The notes under the pieces are model-generated. The model was given only the letters and a program-made list of their open reading frames with translations. It was not told where the DNA came from and did not search any database. Shown here piece after piece: positions 1 through 8,778 of a stretch of 64,000 nucleotides of DNA. Both the position numbers and the translations under genes were made by a program. Source of the stretch: Rhizobium sp. 18055 (GTDB lineage Bacteria; Pseudomonadota; Alphaproteobacteria; Rhizobiales; Rhizobiaceae); the NCBI RefSeq assembly GCF_902706285.1, contig NZ_CACSKD010000013.1, positions 62,001 to 126,000 on the forward strand, given 5' to 3'. Each line of letters begins with the position of its first letter. Positions within the stretch are counted from its first letter, which is position 1.

Positions 1-1
1 C

Positions 2-568
2 GATGTCGCCCGCGAACTCCACGCAGCCGCCAAGGAAAAGGGCATCGGCTTTATCGACGCCCCGGTCTCAGGTGGCCAGGCCGGCGCCGAAAACGGCGTG
101 CTGACCGTCATGTGCGGCGGCGATGAAGCCACTTACGCCAGGGCCAAGCCGGTCATCGACGCCTTTGCCCGCATGGTCGGGCTGATGGGCGCTCCGGGTG
201 CCGGCCAGCTCACCAAGATGATCAACCAGATCTGCATCGCCGGTGTCGTCCAGGGTCTGGCCGAAGGCATCCACTTCGGCAAGCGCGCCGGCCTCGATAT
301 CGAGAAGGTCATCGAGGTGATCTCGAAGGGGGCGGCCGGCTCCTGGCAGATGGAAAACCGCCACAAGACGATGAACGAAGGCAAGTACGATTTCGGCTTC
401 GCCATCGACTGGATGCGCAAGGATCTGGGCATCGTGCTAAGCGAAGCCCGCAGCAACGGCGCCAGGCTTCCGGTCACCGCCCTCGTCGACCAGTTCTATG
501 GTGACGTCCAGGCCATGGGCGGCAATCGCTGGGACACGTCCTCGCTTCTCGCCCGCCTCGAAAAGTGA
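2..568 (+). CDS. 3-hydroxyisobutyrate dehydrogenase-family oxidoreductase (5' truncated)
   Basis: C-terminal two thirds of an NAD(P)-dependent beta-hydroxyacid dehydrogenase; the start lies left of the window. The frame is open from base 2 and reads DAPVSGGQAGAENG, the substrate-binding loop of this family, followed by an all-helical C-terminal domain. The segment TKMINQ carries the Lys and Asn expected at the catalytic site. The family oxidises 3-hydroxyisobutyrate in valine breakdown, or reduces tartronate semialdehyde (GarR type); the fragment does not decide between them. It ends in ARLEK just before the stop. No operon partner is visible on this strand. Confidence 0.85.
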   Translation, partial: DVARELHAAAKEKGIGFIDAPVSGGQAGAENGVLTVMCGGDEATYARAKPVIDAFARMVGLMGAPGAGQLTKMINQICIAGVVQGLAEGIHFGKRAGLDIEKVIEVISKGAAGSWQMENRHKTMNEGKYDFGFAIDWMRKDLGIVLSEARSNGARLPVTALVDQFYGDVQAMGGNRWDTSSLLARLEK

Positions 569-771
569 TCGCCACTCCTCCAGTGCAGCCGCATTGATCG
601 CGTATCCCCACACGCTGCGCTCGGAGGAGAATATATCAGCCATGCGCCGTTTCGGCATTGTCACCGAGACGGCGCGATTTCCAGCAATAGGGAAGAGCGA
701 ACGGCGCATTGACTGTTGTCAGTTGCCGCCATGGAACTGACGAGCGAGAACATACCCGCCCGCCTGAAGGA

Positions 772-1260
772 TCAATCCTCGTTCGACTTGGAACTGTCGA
801 GGATCATGTAATCGAGCGGCAACTGCGTCGAATACTTGATCTGCTCCATCGCAAAAGCCGAGGAGACGTCGCGGATTTCGATCTTGGCGATCATCCGCTT
901 GTAGAAGGCGTCATAGGCGCCGATATCCGGAACGACGACCCGAAGCAGATAATCGACATCGCCGCTCATCCGGTAAAATTCGACAACTTCGGGGAATTCG
1001 GCCACCACTTCCGAGAAGCGTCGCAGCCACTCGATCGAATGCGTGGCGGTACGGATCGATACGAACACCGTGACCTTCGTATTGACCTTTTCCGGATCGA
1101 GAATGGCGACACGGCGCTTGATGACGCCGTCCTCTTCCATCTTCTGGATACGCCGCCAGCAAGGGGTCGTGGAAAGGCCGACCTTCTTGGCAAGATCGGC
1201 AACCGCCAATGTTGAATCTTCCTGCAAAAGACGCAGAATCTTGCGGTCAAGACGGTCCAT
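772..1260 (-). CDS. Lrp/AsnC family transcriptional regulator
   Basis: 162 aa, the usual length of the family. Residues 1-60 form the AsnC-type winged helix-turn-helix, with ADLAKKVGLSTTPCWRRI as the recognition region. The C-terminal RAM (ligand-binding) domain follows from about residue 65, including the SGDVDYLLRVVV strand. Such proteins sense amino acids and control their uptake or degradation. The gene lies 66 nt downstream of the UDG-like gene in the same direction, and its target cannot be read from context. The family of the product is secure; the effector is unknown. Confidence 0.93.
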   Translation of the reverse strand: MDRLDRKILRLLQEDSTLAVADLAKKVGLSTTPCWRRIQKMEEDGVIKRRVAILDPEKVNTKVTVFVSIRTATHSIEWLRRFSEVVAEFPEVVEFYRMSGDVDYLLRVVVPDIGAYDAFYKRMIAKIEIRDVSSAFAMEQIKYSTQLPLDYMILDSSKSNED

Positions 1261-1326
1261 AACCCAGCCCCCTTCGAATTATTTTCTTTGTATAGCGCGA
1301 TTCCGGCCGTTTGGAAGAAATTTGTT

Positions 1327-1962
1327 TCAGTTCACAAGCATTTTGATGCGTTCGCGCAGTGTCGTCAGCAATTCCTGCTCGAACCACGGATTACGCTTGA
1401 TCCATCCCGTGTTGCGCCAACTCGGATGCGGCAGCGGCAAAATCGCCGGCGACCGGTTGGAGAACAGGATCGCCCGCCATGCGCGCACGGTTTCCGTCAT
1501 ATTGTCCCGCCGCTCAGCCCCCATATGCCACGCCTGCGCATACTGCCCGATGGCGAGGACCAATTCAATCTGCGGCATCGCGGCGATCACCCTTTGTCGC
1601 CACTGTGGCGCGCATTCGCGCCGTGGCGGCAGGTCGCTTCCCCTGATGTCATACCCCGGAAAGCAGAAGCCCATCGGCACGATCGCAAATCGGTCGCGAT
1701 CGTAGAAGGCCTCGCGATCGACCTGCAGCCATTCGCGCAACCGGTCGCCCGAGGCATCGTTGAACGGCAGGCCGCTCTCATGCACCTTGAGCCCCGGCGC
1801 CTGCCCCGCAATCAGCACCCGGGCTTTCGTGGAGATCACCGCCACCGGTCGCGGCTCATGCGGCAACCGATGCTCGATACCGCGCAGCGGCGTGTCACGA
1901 CAGATCCGGCAGGCCGCGATCTCGTGGCGCAAAGCCTCGAGGCTATCTGCCGCCATCACCAT
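1327..1962 (-). CDS. Uracil-DNA glycosylase family protein
   Basis: 211 aa. Motif 1 reads GQAPG near residue 75 and motif 2 reads HPSWRN near residue 180, the two active-site loops of the UDG superfamily. Four cysteines (two in CRICRD near the N-terminus, one in GFCFPG, one in RREC) could ligate an iron-sulfur cluster as in family 4/5 enzymes; this is inference. The expected role is removal of uracil or another deaminated base from DNA. The start overlaps the end of the nuclease gene upstream by 7 nt, so the two are probably co-transcribed. It is not a classical family 1 Ung. Confidence 0.85.
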   Translation of the reverse strand: MVMAADSLEALRHEIAACRICRDTPLRGIEHRLPHEPRPVAVISTKARVLIAGQAPGLKVHESGLPFNDASGDRLREWLQVDREAFYDRDRFAIVPMGFCFPGYDIRGSDLPPRRECAPQWRQRVIAAMPQIELVLAIGQYAQAWHMGAERRDNMTETVRAWRAILFSNRSPAILPLPHPSWRNTGWIKRNPWFEQELLTTLRERIKMLVN

Positions 1963-2495
1963 CCGAAAAGCCCGAGCCTGCCGTGAGAACTCTCCTGCTC
2001 CTGCCCATGATCGCGAAACACCCGCGGCATCTCAAAGGTCCCGGCCCACAGTCCAGCCCTATCCGCGCGCGCATGCGCCTCTTCCTGGCGATAGGCTCCA
2101 TACGAGACCGCCATGCCCCGCCGCACCATCATCCCGTTGATATCCGCGCCCCCGCCATTGCAGACGACCAACAGCCGCTGAAACCGGTCCCGCTCTGTAC
2201 CGGCGCAGCGCGTGTCCTCGGCAGCAACCAGGCTCTGCAGCAAACGCCTGGCTTCCTGCCCGCATGCCCAGCGCGCACCGCCGCGCTCGCACGTCTGGCT
2301 GAGCTCCGGCGCATCGATCCCCTTCAGCCGCATCCGCTCCTCGCCGATCACAAGGCTATCGCCATCGGCGGCACGGAAACGGCCGGCATGGGCGATTTCA
2401 GCGCCGTCATTGAGCTTGGCCGCGATCAGCCAGAGGCACGCCAGCAGCGCGAACGCCGTCACCCCGTCGCGAACCGTTCGAAAGCCCCGCGTCAC
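1956..2495 (-). CDS. Thermonuclease (SNase-like) family protein
   Basis: 179 aa. An N-terminal hydrophobic segment (FALLACLWLIAAKL, about residues 15-28) serves as signal peptide or anchor. An SNase OB-fold follows, with DGDSLVIGEERMRLKGIDAPE (in part) and DRFQRLL motifs typical of staphylococcal-nuclease-like proteins. It is predicted to act outside the cytoplasmic membrane on nucleic acid. The last 7 nt overlap the UDG-like gene, giving a two-gene nucleic-acid unit. The catalytic Arg/Glu set cannot be confirmed by eye, so nuclease activity is inferred from the family. Confidence 0.85.
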   Translation of the reverse strand: MTRGFRTVRDGVTAFALLACLWLIAAKLNDGAEIAHAGRFRAADGDSLVIGEERMRLKGIDAPELSQTCERGGARWACGQEARRLLQSLVAAEDTRCAGTERDRFQRLLVVCNGGGADINGMMVRRGMAVSYGAYRQEEAHARADRAGLWAGTFEMPRVFRDHGQEQESSHGRLGLFGW

Positions 2496-2600
2496 GGTTT
2501 CGCCTCCTTCAAAAACAAACCCTTGGGAAAATTGGCAAACAACTTCTTAATATTTGGGCTCTAGGGTGCAAGCAACCTGAGATCAAGTGTCACGTGTACA

Positions 2601-4136
2601 ATGAGTAACGGCGTAAGCACATCGACCGATAAGAATATCGTCGACAAATCACGTAGCCACCGCAACAAGCCTGTGTCCAAGGCTGTACGGCTGACACGTG
2701 AACGTCTGCAGTCGAGCCATGCGCCAAGCGGCGCCTTCGATCGCGACGTGCTTACCATCTACATCAATGCCGTCCTCCAGGGCGCCTCGATCATCCCGCT
2801 GTTCGTGATCATCATCGCCATCCTCGGCATCTATTTCACCGGCGATACCCAGATTTTCCTGTGGGCGATCCTGACGCTGACCGCACACGCGGCCAACGTC
2901 TTCCTCGCGCGCCGCGCCCGCAAACACGCGATGACGCTGATCCGCGCCCGCAAATGGCGCCGCCTGCTGCTTCTCGGCCAGGTGATGATCGGCTGCTGCT
3001 GGGCCTATTTCGCCATTCAGGATTGCGCCGATTGCGAACCGTCCAGCCTCGTTCTCTACAAGGGTGCAACGCTGCTGATCGCATTGTCGCTGACGGCGAT
3101 GTGGAATTACATGCTGACGCCCTGCGTCCTCGTCACCTTCTCTCCCGTCGTCTTCGCGCTGGTGGCAAAATCAGGCATTTCGCGTGAACTCCTCGAGATG
3201 AGCCTGACCGCGACGCTGACCACGACGGTCATCTTCTTCCACTACATCAGCGACCGCCTGTTCCAGCAGAACCTGCGCATCCTCGCCTACCAGGCGGAAA
3301 AGGACGATCTGATCGCCGAGCTCGAAGTCGCGAAATCGATGTCGGATGAAGCCCGCCGCCGCGCCGAAGAGGCAAACCTGGCGAAATCCCGCTTCCTCGC
3401 CTCCATGTCGCATGAGCTCAGAACCCCGCTCAACGCCATTCTCGGCTTCTCCGAGGTGATGTCGGCCGAAGTCATGGGGCCGCTCAACAATGCGACCTAC
3501 AAGGAATACACCGGCGACATCCATCGCTCCGGCCAGCACCTGCTGAACCTGATCAACGAAATTCTCGACCTGTCGCGCATCGAGGCCGGCAAATACGAAC
3601 TGAGCGAAGAGGCGATCTCGCTGCTCGACATCTCGGAAGATTGCATCGGCATGGTGCAGTTGCGCGCCCGCGGCAAGAACATCAGCATCTCGCAGCAGTT
3701 CGAAATGGAACTGCCTGCCGTCTGGGCCGACGAGAAGTCGATGCGCCAGGTGATCCTCAACCTGTTGTCAAACGCCGTCAAATTCACCCCGCAGGGCGGC
3801 GAGATCCACGTCAAGGTCGGCTGGACCGCCGGCGGCGGCCAGTACATCTCGATCAAGGACAACGGCCCGGGCATCCCCGAGGAAGAAATACCCGTCGTCC
3901 TCTCGGCCTTCGGCCAGGGCTCGATTGCCATCAAGAGCGCAGAACAGGGCACCGGCCTCGGCCTGCCGATCGTCCAGGCCATCCTTGCCAAGCACGACGG
4001 CCAGTTCATCCTCAAGTCGAAACTGCGCGAAGGCACCGAAGTCATCGCCATCCTGCCAGCCAAGCGCGTCCTGCAGTCGGTACCGGCGGTGGAGGATACC
4101 CACGCCGTGTCGCGCAAGCGCAAGAGCTTTGCCTAA
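2601..4136 (+). CDS. Membrane sensor histidine kinase
   Basis: 511 aa. Five to six hydrophobic segments fill residues 55-215, then a coiled coil (about 225-262) leads into HisKA with the phosphoacceptor His271 in FLASMSHELRTPLNAILGF. The HATPase_c domain shows an N box (NLLSNAVKF), DNGPGIP and GTGLGLPI. The catalytic half resembles the PleC/DivJ/PdhS group of alphaproteobacterial kinases, but no PAS domain is present. No response regulator is adjacent, so it is an orphan kinase. The N-terminal membrane domain is not one I can name, and its signal is unknown. Confidence 0.93.
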   Translation: MSNGVSTSTDKNIVDKSRSHRNKPVSKAVRLTRERLQSSHAPSGAFDRDVLTIYINAVLQGASIIPLFVIIIAILGIYFTGDTQIFLWAILTLTAHAANVFLARRARKHAMTLIRARKWRRLLLLGQVMIGCCWAYFAIQDCADCEPSSLVLYKGATLLIALSLTAMWNYMLTPCVLVTFSPVVFALVAKSGISRELLEMSLTATLTTTVIFFHYISDRLFQQNLRILAYQAEKDDLIAELEVAKSMSDEARRRAEEANLAKSRFLASMSHELRTPLNAILGFSEVMSAEVMGPLNNATYKEYTGDIHRSGQHLLNLINEILDLSRIEAGKYELSEEAISLLDISEDCIGMVQLRARGKNISISQQFEMELPAVWADEKSMRQVILNLLSNAVKFTPQGGEIHVKVGWTAGGGQYISIKDNGPGIPEEEIPVVLSAFGQGSIAIKSAEQGTGLGLPIVQAILAKHDGQFILKSKLREGTEVIAILPAKRVLQSVPAVEDTHAVSRKRKSFA

Positions 4137-4143
4137 GGCGAGG

Positions 4144-5208
4144 CTATTTTACGATCTGCAGGAAATCGTTGTCCACCTCGAAGTCCTGTAGATCATTGTT
4201 ATCACTATCGGGATTCGTAAGCGACATCAGGCGTGCTTTGTAGTTGAAGTTCAACTGGACAGCCTTTCGGCATGCCCCGAGTACAACATTTCTCGCTTGG
4301 CGGAGTTCCTGTACCGGCGCACCTGAGAGCAGCAGCGCATGGTGTTTTTGGCCGTAAGCAGCCGCCATCAAGTACCAGTATTGGGCGATTTTAGCCGCCG
4401 GCGTGCCCGCCAGCTTGTTCCCTATATCGATCGCCTGCAGGTACCCCTCTGGTTCGTAAAGCAGATTGAATATGACGTCGAGGCTGTCATCGATAGATAT
4501 CTCAGATGCTGTCGAGGTGTACTTCATCGATGGATTTTTCCTCGCCTCAGCGAGGCCGGCGGCCGCCTTCTGGACTTTGGGAACCCCGGCCTCAAGTTTC
4601 AATCCACCAAAGTTGGAAAGAACCCGCTCCGCATACTGGAACAGCGGCGACAAATAGATTCTCGTATAGAGATAAAAAAAGATAAAGCCTGCCACCAAGC
4701 CAGATATCAAAAGGAACGGTCCTATGGCAGGCAAAGTGGAAGTGCCATTGCCGGTGACAGCCACGTTGTCTTTCAGAAAATTGCTGAAGCGGACAAATCG
4801 ATCATCGAGCGAGCCTATCTGTGTTAAGCCCACACCCACGAGCATCGTCGTCAGCCATTCAGATACACGCTCCAGATTCGTGTTTGAGCTCAAAAGCCGT
4901 TCGCTTTTAGCGATAGCCTTGGCATCGGCATCAGTTGAAATAACTGCTGTCGACGAACTGTCCTTTGTCGTGATCCTCGGAACGGAAAAAAGAAAACCGA
5001 AGAACGCTCCTGTCGATAGGCCTGAGAAAACGACCAGCCCGCCGACGCCTATATTCGCGATCCAACCTTGGAATTGAGATAGGCAGACTAGGATGAACAC
5101 CGCTACAACGGAAGCAACCCCCGCCCAAAGGAGCCAGAAAGCATTTTGGCTTCTGCTTCTGGCTTCGTACCGCCAACCAGCTCTCATGTGTGAAAGATCA
5201 AGCATCAT
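4144..5208 (-). CDS. Orphan membrane protein of unknown function
   Basis: 354 aa. Two transmembrane segments (about 23-43 and 50-76) end in GAFFGFLFSVPR. A cytoplasmic stretch contains SNTNLERVSEWLTTMLVG, and a third transmembrane segment lies near 165-185. A soluble C-terminal domain of about 160 residues shows no motif I recognise. The NTNLE..S.WLT..LVGVGL signature recurs in bacterial membrane proteins of patchy distribution, some carrying extra effector-like domains (from memory, not checked). Base composition is visibly AT-richer than the flanking genes, and it sits convergent to the kinase with an 8-nt gap. It is probably an acquired gene; no function is assigned. Confidence 0.7.
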   Translation of the reverse strand: MMLDLSHMRAGWRYEARSRSQNAFWLLWAGVASVVAVFILVCLSQFQGWIANIGVGGLVVFSGLSTGAFFGFLFSVPRITTKDSSSTAVISTDADAKAIAKSERLLSSNTNLERVSEWLTTMLVGVGLTQIGSLDDRFVRFSNFLKDNVAVTGNGTSTLPAIGPFLLISGLVAGFIFFYLYTRIYLSPLFQYAERVLSNFGGLKLEAGVPKVQKAAAGLAEARKNPSMKYTSTASEISIDDSLDVIFNLLYEPEGYLQAIDIGNKLAGTPAAKIAQYWYLMAAAYGQKHHALLLSGAPVQELRQARNVVLGACRKAVQLNFNYKARLMSLTNPDSDNNDLQDFEVDNDFLQIVK

Positions 5209-5317
5209 AGCCCCCCACTATTCACGCGAATAGAGGTAACCATAGAATACGCACACCTTCAAGGTGCTATTTTTTTCAATACAATCAAAAGATGTAGAAG
5301 GTTGTACTGATCACCCC

Positions 5318-5698
5318 TCACCCGAACAGCAAATGCTTCCCGACCGTGAACAGCACGAACAGCCCGCAGGCCGCCAGCATGCACAGCACCGCGAACGAGC
5401 CGAGATCCTTGGCGTGCTTGCCGACGCTCGATATCTCCGGCGAGATCCGGTCGATCACCTCTTCGATGGCCGTGTTCAGCGCTTCGATCGCAAACAGCAC
5501 GAGAAACAGCATCACCGCGATCATCAACTCGCCAAGCGTTGCGCCAACCGCCAGCAGCAGGATCAGCCCGACGGCGGCAAACAGCAGTTCCTGTCGGAAC
5601 GCGGCCTCCTTGAGCAGCCGCTTGAAGCCGCCGAGCGAATAGCTGGCGGCGGCGAAAAAGTGGCTGATGCCGGTGAGTTTGGTCACGGCAGGTTTCAT
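5318..5698 (-). CDS. dgkA: Diacylglycerol kinase DgkA
   Basis: 126 aa, the normal size for prokaryotic DgkA. It has three transmembrane helices and the active-site signature EALNTAIEEVIDRIS (about residues 73-87), which holds the catalytic Glu and the metal-binding Glu. It phosphorylates diacylglycerol to phosphatidic acid at the inner membrane. In Rhizobiaceae this recycles diacylglycerol left after cyclic glucan modification (established for the family). It lies 125 nt downstream of cobT in the same direction, with a small hairpin between them. Confidence 0.95.
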   Translation of the reverse strand: MKPAVTKLTGISHFFAAASYSLGGFKRLLKEAAFRQELLFAAVGLILLLAVGATLGELMIAVMLFLVLFAIEALNTAIEEVIDRISPEISSVGKHAKDLGSFAVLCMLAACGLFVLFTVGKHLLFG

Positions 5699-5823
5699 CG
5701 GGCGTCCTCGTCGTCAGGCGGGTAGCGGCAGTTCCTGCCGCTTCATATCAGAAAAATGCGGAATACCGGTTGCCGGCCTCCGTCGCAAGACTTCCGTCAT
5801 AAACCTGTCACGAACCTGAAGGC

Positions 5824-6840
5824 TCAATGCTTGTTCGCCACACCTGCCTGCTCGAATGTCGCCATGCCGGAATGGCAGGCCGCTGCCGCCTTGACGATAC
5901 CCGCAGCGAGCGCCGCTCCCGTGCCTTCGCCAAGCCGCATGCCGAGCGCCAGAAGCGGCGTCTTGCCAAGCATCTCGATCGCCTTCAGATGGCCCGGCTC
6001 GCCGGAGACATGGCCGATCAGGCAGTGATCGAGCGCTGACGGGTTGGCCGCCTGCAGGATCGCTGCAGCAGCCGTCGCCACATAGCCGTCGATCAGAACA
6101 GGGATACGCTCGACGCGGGCTGCCAGAATGGCGCCGGCCATTGCCGCGATCTCGCGACCGCCGAGACGACGCATGATCTCCAGCGGATCGTCGAGATGAT
6201 CGTTGTGCAGCGCCACGGCTTTCTCGACGGCAGCCACCTTGCGTTCGAACATATCGCCCTGCGAACCCGTACCCGGGCCGACCCAGTCGCGGGCATTGCC
6301 GCCGTAGAGTGCATAGTTGATCGCAGCAGCAATTGTCGTGTTGCCGATGCCCATTTCGCCAATGCAGAGCAGATCGGTGCCGCCGGCAATCGCTTCCATG
6401 CCAAAAGCCATGGTGGCTGCACAGTCGCGTTCCGACAGCGCCGGTTCCTCGGTGATGTCGCCGGTCGGGTATTCCAGCGCCAGATCGAAGATTTTCAGGC
6501 CGAGGTCATAGGCAACGCAGATCTGGTTGATCGCAGCACCGCCAGCCGCAAAATTCTCGACCATCGCCTGCGTCACCGATGGCGGAAACGGCGTGATGCC
6601 CTGCTTCACGACGCCATGGTTGCCGGCAAAGATCGCCACCAGCGGCCGGTTGACGGCCGGCGTCCGACCGGTCCAGGCGGCGAGCCAGAAGGCGATTTCC
6701 TCGAGGCGACCGAGCGAGCCGGGCGGCTTGGTCAATTGCGCATCGCGCTCGCGGGCAGCGACGAGCGCCCTAGGATCAGGGCCCGGCAGATCGCGTAGAA
6801 GTGTCCGGAAATCGTCGAACGGCAGGCCTGAAACGCTCAT
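5824..6840 (-). CDS. cobT: Nicotinate-nucleotide--dimethylbenzimidazole phosphoribosyltransferase
   Basis: 338 aa, full length. It makes alpha-ribazole phosphate from nicotinate mononucleotide and 5,6-dimethylbenzimidazole for the lower ligand of cobalamin. Visible family marks are [11 protein letters not shown] at the N-terminus, [16 protein letters not shown], and [12 protein letters not shown] with the catalytic Glu near the C-terminus. The gene is called cobU in Pseudomonas denitrificans nomenclature. It is divergent from cobS, and the 138-nt intergenic region shows no recognisable cobalamin riboswitch. Confidence 0.97.
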   Translation of the reverse strand: MSVSGLPFDDFRTLLRDLPGPDPRALVAARERDAQLTKPPGSLGRLEEIAFWLAAWTGRTPAVNRPLVAIFAGNHGVVKQGITPFPPSVTQAMVENFAAGGAAINQICVAYDLGLKIFDLALEYPTGDITEEPALSERDCAATMAFGMEAIAGGTDLLCIGEMGIGNTTIAAAINYALYGGNARDWVGPGTGSQGDMFERKVAAVEKAVALHNDHLDDPLEIMRRLGGREIAAMAGAILAARVERIPVLIDGYVATAAAAILQAANPSALDHCLIGHVSGEPGHLKAIEMLGKTPLLALGMRLGEGTGAALAAGIVKAAAACHSGMATFEQAGVANKH

Positions 6841-6978
6841 GAATGCGGCTTCCTTGTCTCGTCTGTAAACTTGTCTTTTGGCTGCAAATCAGCTTCTTTC
6901 GTGGCCACTCTCTTAAAGGCAGCCGAGCAGCGGAACAACTGCAAAAGCGCCGTACACGGTCTCGGGGGCAGACGCAGA

Positions 6979-7761
6979 ATGAACATCGGAACCTATGCCG
7001 CGGACATCGCACGCGCCGTCGCATTCTTGAGCCGCATCCCGATGCCGAAATCGGCTTTCACGGGCTTCGACGGAAAGCTCAGCCGCGTCGCCCGCGCCTT
7101 CCCCGCCGCCGGCATGCTGATCGGCCTGCTGCCGGCGCTGGTGCTGCTCATCATGCTTGGCCTGCGCGCCGACCGGCTGATGTCGGCACTGGTGGCGCTG
7201 GCGGTGCAGGCGATCGTCACGGGCGCGCTGCATGAGGACGGCCTTGCCGATTGTGCCGACGGTATCGGCGGCGGGCGAGATCGAGAGCACAGCCTGTCGA
7301 TCATGAAGGACAGCCGCATCGGCACCTATGGCGCCATCGCGCTCATCCTGTCGTTTGCCATCCGCGCTGCAGCCATCGCCGCCATCGCCCGCGGCGCCGC
7401 CCCCTTGGCCGCCGCCCTGGCGCTGCCGGCCGTGGCCTGCATCAGCCGCAGCGCGCTGGTCTGGCACTGGCAGCGACTGCCGCCGGCAAAGCCCGATGGC
7501 GTCGCCGCCGCCGTCGGTCAACCAAGCGAGGGCATCATGCAGACGGCGCTGGTGTCAGCCTGCGCGCTTGCCGCCCTGCTGATCTGGCCGGGCCTCGGTC
7601 TCCTGCCGCTGGTATGCGCCTTGCTGGCCGGCGGACTGACGGTGATGATCTTCACCCGCCTGGTGCGCAGCAGGCTTGGCGGCCACACCGGCGATACGCT
7701 GGGTGCCGCAGCACAGATTTCCGAAGCTGCGGCCCTGTGTGCCCTTGCCATGGCATTATGA
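6979..7761 (+). CDS. cobS: Adenosylcobinamide-GDP ribazoletransferase (cobalamin synthase)
   Basis: 260 aa from the ATG at 6979; an in-frame opening upstream to 6871 is not needed, and the mature family start (short helix then FLSRIPMP) fits this ATG. The signature [18 protein letters not shown] is the metal-binding, CDP-alcohol-transferase-like motif, followed by [14 protein letters not shown]. It is a polytopic inner-membrane enzyme joining adenosylcobinamide-GDP and alpha-ribazole in the last step of B12 synthesis (cobV in some nomenclatures). Its partner cobT is divergently encoded next door. Confidence 0.97.
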   Translation: MNIGTYAADIARAVAFLSRIPMPKSAFTGFDGKLSRVARAFPAAGMLIGLLPALVLLIMLGLRADRLMSALVALAVQAIVTGALHEDGLADCADGIGGGRDREHSLSIMKDSRIGTYGAIALILSFAIRAAAIAAIARGAAPLAAALALPAVACISRSALVWHWQRLPPAKPDGVAAAVGQPSEGIMQTALVSACALAALLIWPGLGLLPLVCALLAGGLTVMIFTRLVRSRLGGHTGDTLGAAAQISEAAALCALAMAL

Positions 7762-7780
7762 AACAACGATATGATTTGTC

Positions 7781-7990
7781 ATGTTAAGCCCCTGCATCAA
7801 CATCTGTTCGATTGATACGCAAAGCGGTTTCTGTGTCGGCTGCGGCCGCACGATCAGTGAAATCACCGGTTGGATGGCGTTTTCGGATCATGAAAGACAA
7901 AATCTTGTGCGCCTGCTGCCGGTCCGAATGACGTCCATGTCGTCGGGAGAATCGCACGCGACGGCCAATCTGACGGAGATGCCTGCATGA
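7781..7990 (+). CDS. DUF1289 domain-containing protein
   Basis: 69 aa. The N-terminal [10 protein letters not shown] and GFCVGCGRT segments supply four cysteines in the DUF1289 arrangement, followed by [10 protein letters not shown]. This small cysteine protein is common in alpha- and gammaproteobacteria; metal binding is likely but its role is not established. It starts 20 nt after cobS, and its stop overlaps the start of the aspartic-protease gene by 4 nt, which indicates translational coupling. Confidence 0.9.
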   Translation: MLSPCINICSIDTQSGFCVGCGRTISEITGWMAFSDHERQNLVRLLPVRMTSMSSGESHATANLTEMPA

Positions 7991-8688
7991 ACAGGCTGAC
8001 AATTGGTCTAGGCGGTCTCGGCATCGGCCTGATCATCCTGCTCTTCAACCACGACAGTCCCAAAATTCTCGGCGTCAGAACCGACGATTTCGGCCGCATG
8101 CTCTATCTGCTGCCGATCGCCCTGATGCTGGCCGCCGGTATCTGGGGACGGCGGGTCAATGTCGGCGAAACGCTCCGCCACATGATGATCTGGCTGGTGC
8201 TGATCCTGGCGCTCGCCACTGCCTACCTCTACCGCCAGGACGCGCTCAGCGTCGGCAGCCGCCTGCTGGCCGGCCTCGTGCCTGGCCGCGCCGTCGTCGT
8301 CACAACAAGCGAAGGCGGCGAGGAGGTCATCCTGCACAAGCTGCTGAATGGCCATTTCGAGGCCGATGTCGAGGTCAATGGCCAGACCATCTCGATGCTT
8401 GTCGATACCGGTGCCAGCATGGTGGCGCTATCGCGCGAGGACGCCGAACGTGTCGGCATCATTCCCGACAACCTCACCTATTCGATGAGCGTGATGACCG
8501 CCAACGGCCGGACCCAGGCGGCGCCCGTGACGCTATCTGAAGTGTCGATCGGGCCGATCGTGCGCAACAACGTCACCGCCAGCGTTGCCGAAGACGGCAA
8601 GCTCGACCAGAGCCTGCTCGGCATGAGCTTCCTGGAAACGCTGGGCTCGCTGCAGATGCAGACCGACGAACTGCGGATGCGCGACTGA
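7987..8688 (+). CDS. Membrane-anchored retropepsin-like aspartic protease (TIGR02281 type)
   Basis: 233 aa. Two or three hydrophobic segments occupy residues 1-85; a single pepsin-like half domain follows with the catalytic motif [12 protein letters not shown] (about residues 137-148). The [11 protein letters not shown] segment near the end is typical of this clan AA family. Such proteins presumably act as dimers facing the periplasm; the substrate is unknown. It is coupled to the DUF1289 gene by an ATGA overlap. The stop codon lies inside the first unit of a 22-bp tandem repeat. Confidence 0.9.
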   Translation: MNRLTIGLGGLGIGLIILLFNHDSPKILGVRTDDFGRMLYLLPIALMLAAGIWGRRVNVGETLRHMMIWLVLILALATAYLYRQDALSVGSRLLAGLVPGRAVVVTTSEGGEEVILHKLLNGHFEADVEVNGQTISMLVDTGASMVALSREDAERVGIIPDNLTYSMSVMTANGRTQAAPVTLSEVSIGPIVRNNVTASVAEDGKLDQSLLGMSFLETLGSLQMQTDELRMRD

Positions 8689-8742
8689 CGCCTCCGGGAT
8701 GCGTGACTGACGCCTCCGGGATGCGTGACTGACGCCTCCGGG
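8677..8742 (+). repeat. Three tandem 22-bp units spanning a stop codon
   Basis: Units at 8677-8698, 8699-8720 and 8721-8742 each read ATGCGYGACTGACGCCTCCGGG; the first has C and the other two T at the Y position. The first unit contains the last codons and TGA of the aspartic-protease gene, so the 3' end has been duplicated in tandem. There are no unique spacers, so this is not a CRISPR array. Replication slippage is the simple explanation. Confidence 0.95.
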
Positions 8743-8778
8743 AGGCCTCTCCCCACCGAGCGTGGTTCCGCGAAAGCG

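Noticed and set aside
5724-5742. Hairpin AGCGGCAG/CTGCCGCT as a cobT terminator
   Set aside because: No U tract follows on either strand; it is only a short GC hairpin.
6841-6978. Possible cobalamin riboswitch between cobT and cobS
   Set aside because: No B12-box-like sequence or matching helices were found.
8677-8742. Short repeats that could suggest a CRISPR array
   Set aside because: The 22-bp units are directly adjacent with no spacers, and no cas genes are nearby.
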